Below are positions 62,328 through 64,000 of a stretch of DNA of 64,000 bases, one piece after another. The DNA comes from FEN-1279 sp964501535 (GTDB taxonomy: Bacteria > Bacteroidota > Ignavibacteria > Tepidaquicellales > Tepidaquicellaceae), in contig CAZCSV010000009.1 of NCBI GenBank assembly GCA_964501535.1, positions 1 through 64,000 of the forward strand, read 5' to 3'. A model generated the notes under the pieces. It saw nothing but the letters and a program-made list of their open reading frames with translations. It ran no database searches and had not been told where the DNA came from. Each line of letters opens with the position of its first letter. Within the stretch, counting starts at the first letter, position 1. The position numbers were made by a program, and so were the translations under genes.

Positions 62328-62948
62328 TTGGAAGAAACCGAAGACTCCTACAAAACAATACAGGTCGTAAATTCATTCGAACTTAAAATTCAGAAATCCA
62401 GATTCATCGCTCAGGCATTTCCTTTCGCAAATCCCGATGACCTGTATAAAATCCAGTCCGAGGTGAAAAAAAAATATTTCGATTCCGCTCATAATCCTTT
62501 TGCATACCGCACGGGAACGGGAAAGGATAATTTCAGATACAACGACGACGGCGAGCCCTCTGGCTCCGCAGGCAGACCCATACTCGATGCGATAGATAAA
62601 TACGAGCTGACGGATATCATCATTATTGTTACCAGGTATTTTGGAGGAGTTAGGCTTGGAGTCGGTGGATTGAAAAGGGCTTTTTTCGATGCCGCAGAAG
62701 GATGTCTTCAAAACACCCAAATTATTGAAAAATATGTATTAAAGCGTATATTATTGACATTTGACTACAAATATATCGGCAGTGTGATGAATTTTCTGGA
62801 AAAAAACTCAATCCATATACTCGAAAACAACTCCGGCGAAAATGTAAATCTGCTCTGCGAAGTCCGGCTCTCGAAACTCGGCGAATTCGAAAACCACATC
62901 AAAAACATCACATCAGGGAAATTCGATTTTAAAGAGCTGAACCGCTAA
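62328..62948 (+). CDS. YigZ/IMPACT-family protein
   Basis: The 206 residues start at TTG (there is no Met codon near the beginning of the conserved part). The IMPACT core includes KSRFIAQAFPF, NFRYNDDGEPSGSAGRPIL and IIVTRYFGGVRLGVGGLKRA. The bacterial family is linked to translation or nucleotide-binding functions but is not well defined. It follows pcm by 6 bases. Confidence 0.9.
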   Translation: MEETEDSYKTIQVVNSFELKIQKSRFIAQAFPFANPDDLYKIQSEVKKKYFDSAHNPFAYRTGTGKDNFRYNDDGEPSGSAGRPILDAIDKYELTDIIIIVTRYFGGVRLGVGGLKRAFFDAAEGCLQNTQIIEKYVLKRILLTFDYKYIGSVMNFLEKNSIHILENNSGENVNLLCEVRLSKLGEFENHIKNITSGKFDFKELNR

Positions 62949-63413
62949 AAAACTGATTGAAAAATCCAAAGTGTTGAACTTTTGTTGAACTTTTGTTGCA
63001 CTATTGCAAAAGCGAGTAAAAACTGCAAAAATAAAAAGCAGATTAAACAAGTAATTACGGATTAGAGCAACAGGGACTTTTTATCTTCATTTTAAGTTAT
63101 TGATTTTTAAAAAGCGGATTTTGTGTTGCTGAGTGTTGTTATTTGTTGTCATTTGTTGCTCTGCAAAATTACTATTGAATTTTTCAATATTTTATTTTCA
63201 AAATCGTGAGCAACGAGTGTTGTTATTTTGAGCAACAAGAGCAACAACGTTGCCGAAAGTTTCACCGAAGAAAAACAGAAGAAAAAATCTCATTTAAGAA
63301 AGAACGCTAATATACCTTAATAATATATGGTATGCGGAGGGAAAAAGCAAGGGGGAAAGGATTAATTTATAAAACAAAAATACAAAATAATTTATTCCTA
63401 ATATTTATCAAAA
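62949..63413. other. Convergent intergenic region with 10-11 bp phased GTTG/CAAC repeats
   Basis: No gene is seen. 62973-63005 is three 11-bp units (GTTGAACTTTT twice, GTTGCACTATT). 63125-63164 is four 10-bp units beginning GTTG. CAAC/GTTG elements recur at 63211-63252. The flanking genes converge here, so it is not their promoter. Confidence 0.5.
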
Positions 63414-63986
63414 CTAATCATATAATTGAAATCTATTACAATGAATTGTCTCGCATAATAAATTATAACAATTCCTAATTTTATACAATCTTTCATCAGA
63501 ATAATGTACTTTTGACATGAATGGACTATCCGTAATAAATTTCTTATAATCAAATAATTGAATATTAAATTTATCAAGGTCACAATTTAACACTTTTTTG
63601 CCTTTTTTCGTAATAATTATAAATTTTCTATCAATATTTTCGAAATTTAATAATATTTCACTTCTGTCCTTCTTTTTACTTTTACTATTATTTAATGTTA
63701 ATGCAAGACTATAAATAATTTTTAAAGAATCTTCAATTTTATTTAATAAATCGATAATTAATTCTTTTTTTTTATATATTTTTGTACTTCGTTCAGTTAA
63801 AATAATAGCAATAAATATTGATATAAAAATAGTTAAAAGATATGTTGAAAAATCTACAACGTTGAATTCCCAAAAAATACCATTATAAATTAATGATACA
63901 TTGAAGAAGTGATATATTATTGTAAATGATAAAAAAATAATCGGTACGCCAATTAAAAAAGTTAGAAAATATAGAAATTTATTCAT
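63414..63986 (-). CDS. Membrane protein of unknown function (190 aa)
   Basis: Two membrane helices (about 5-30 and 45-65) are followed by a Lys/Asn-rich cytoplasmic part with a possible coiled coil (about 70-100) and a Cys-containing C-terminus. It is AT-rich even for the window. I do not recognise the family. It reads on the minus strand and starts 14 bases inside the right window edge. Confidence 0.6.
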   Translation of the reverse strand: MNKFLYFLTFLIGVPIIFLSFTIIYHFFNVSLIYNGIFWEFNVVDFSTYLLTIFISIFIAIILTERSTKIYKKKELIIDLLNKIEDSLKIIYSLALTLNNSKSKKKDRSEILLNFENIDRKFIIITKKGKKVLNCDLDKFNIQLFDYKKFITDSPFMSKVHYSDERLYKIRNCYNLLCETIHCNRFQLYD

Positions 63987-64000
63987 GAATTTTTACTTTC

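Overview
The window is an AT-rich piece of a chromosome from the Bacteroidota/Chlorobiota (FCB) group, most likely an Ignavibacteria-type bacterium. Three large secreted proteins end in the YPNPFNP-type C-terminal domain that directs export by the type IX secretion system. Many small lipoproteins have a Cys lipobox, and Shine-Dalgarno sequences are mostly absent. The carotenoid, catalase-peroxidase and c-di-AMP genes also fit a free-living, pigmented, aerobically exposed Gram-negative. The taxonomic call is inference from protein style, not from a marker-gene tree.

Layout. 0-13 kb is accessory: a type IX cargo protein cut by the left edge, then a roughly 4 kb segment bounded by near-identical direct repeats and carrying a HipB-HipS-HipT toxin-antitoxin operon and a DUF4143 ATPase, then a 1040-residue STAND-like NTPase with TPR repeats and a beta-propeller type IX cargo protein. 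14-20.5 kb is a probable acetate/monocarboxylate uptake operon (DUF485 protein, sodium:solute symporter, outer-membrane barrel, and a sensor that fuses a periplasmic Cache domain to PAS, CBS and nucleotidyltransferase domains). 20.5-28 kb holds a phosphoesterase, a lectin, a large MscS channel, a PliI-like lipoprotein and a DUF4397 lipoprotein. 28-39 kb is a CarH-like B12 photoreceptor followed by an eleven-gene carotenoid operon on the minus strand. 39.4-48.7 kb groups oxidative-stress and Fe-S genes: katG, a Fur/PerR regulator, an Rrf2 regulator, iscS, an A-type carrier, a Tat-exported superoxide dismutase and ferredoxin. 48.7-63 kb is compact and largely housekeeping (GT9, QueE, LysS, RluB, ScpAB, a dicarboxylate symporter, CdaA, Pcm, YigZ).

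The most unusual signal is a dispersed non-coding repeat found about nine times between 2.9 and 42.4 kb and not seen in the last 21 kb. Its core is the 3' half of a tRNA-Glu gene (anticodon loop with UUC, variable region, T arm, 3' acceptor strand). In the longer copies it is preceded by an array of 10-bp units, and in several it is followed by a strong terminator. All copies point the same way. Two copies flank the toxin-antitoxin segment, so the repeats may be scars or attachment sites of tRNA-targeting elements, or a tRNA-derived repeat family in its own right.

The genes suggest one coherent physiology: light sensed through B12 (CarH) and peroxide or Fe-S status (Fur/PerR, Rrf2) would control a glycosylated, acylated keto-carotenoid and the peroxide and superoxide defences encoded next to it. 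This link is inferred from gene order and operator-like repeats.
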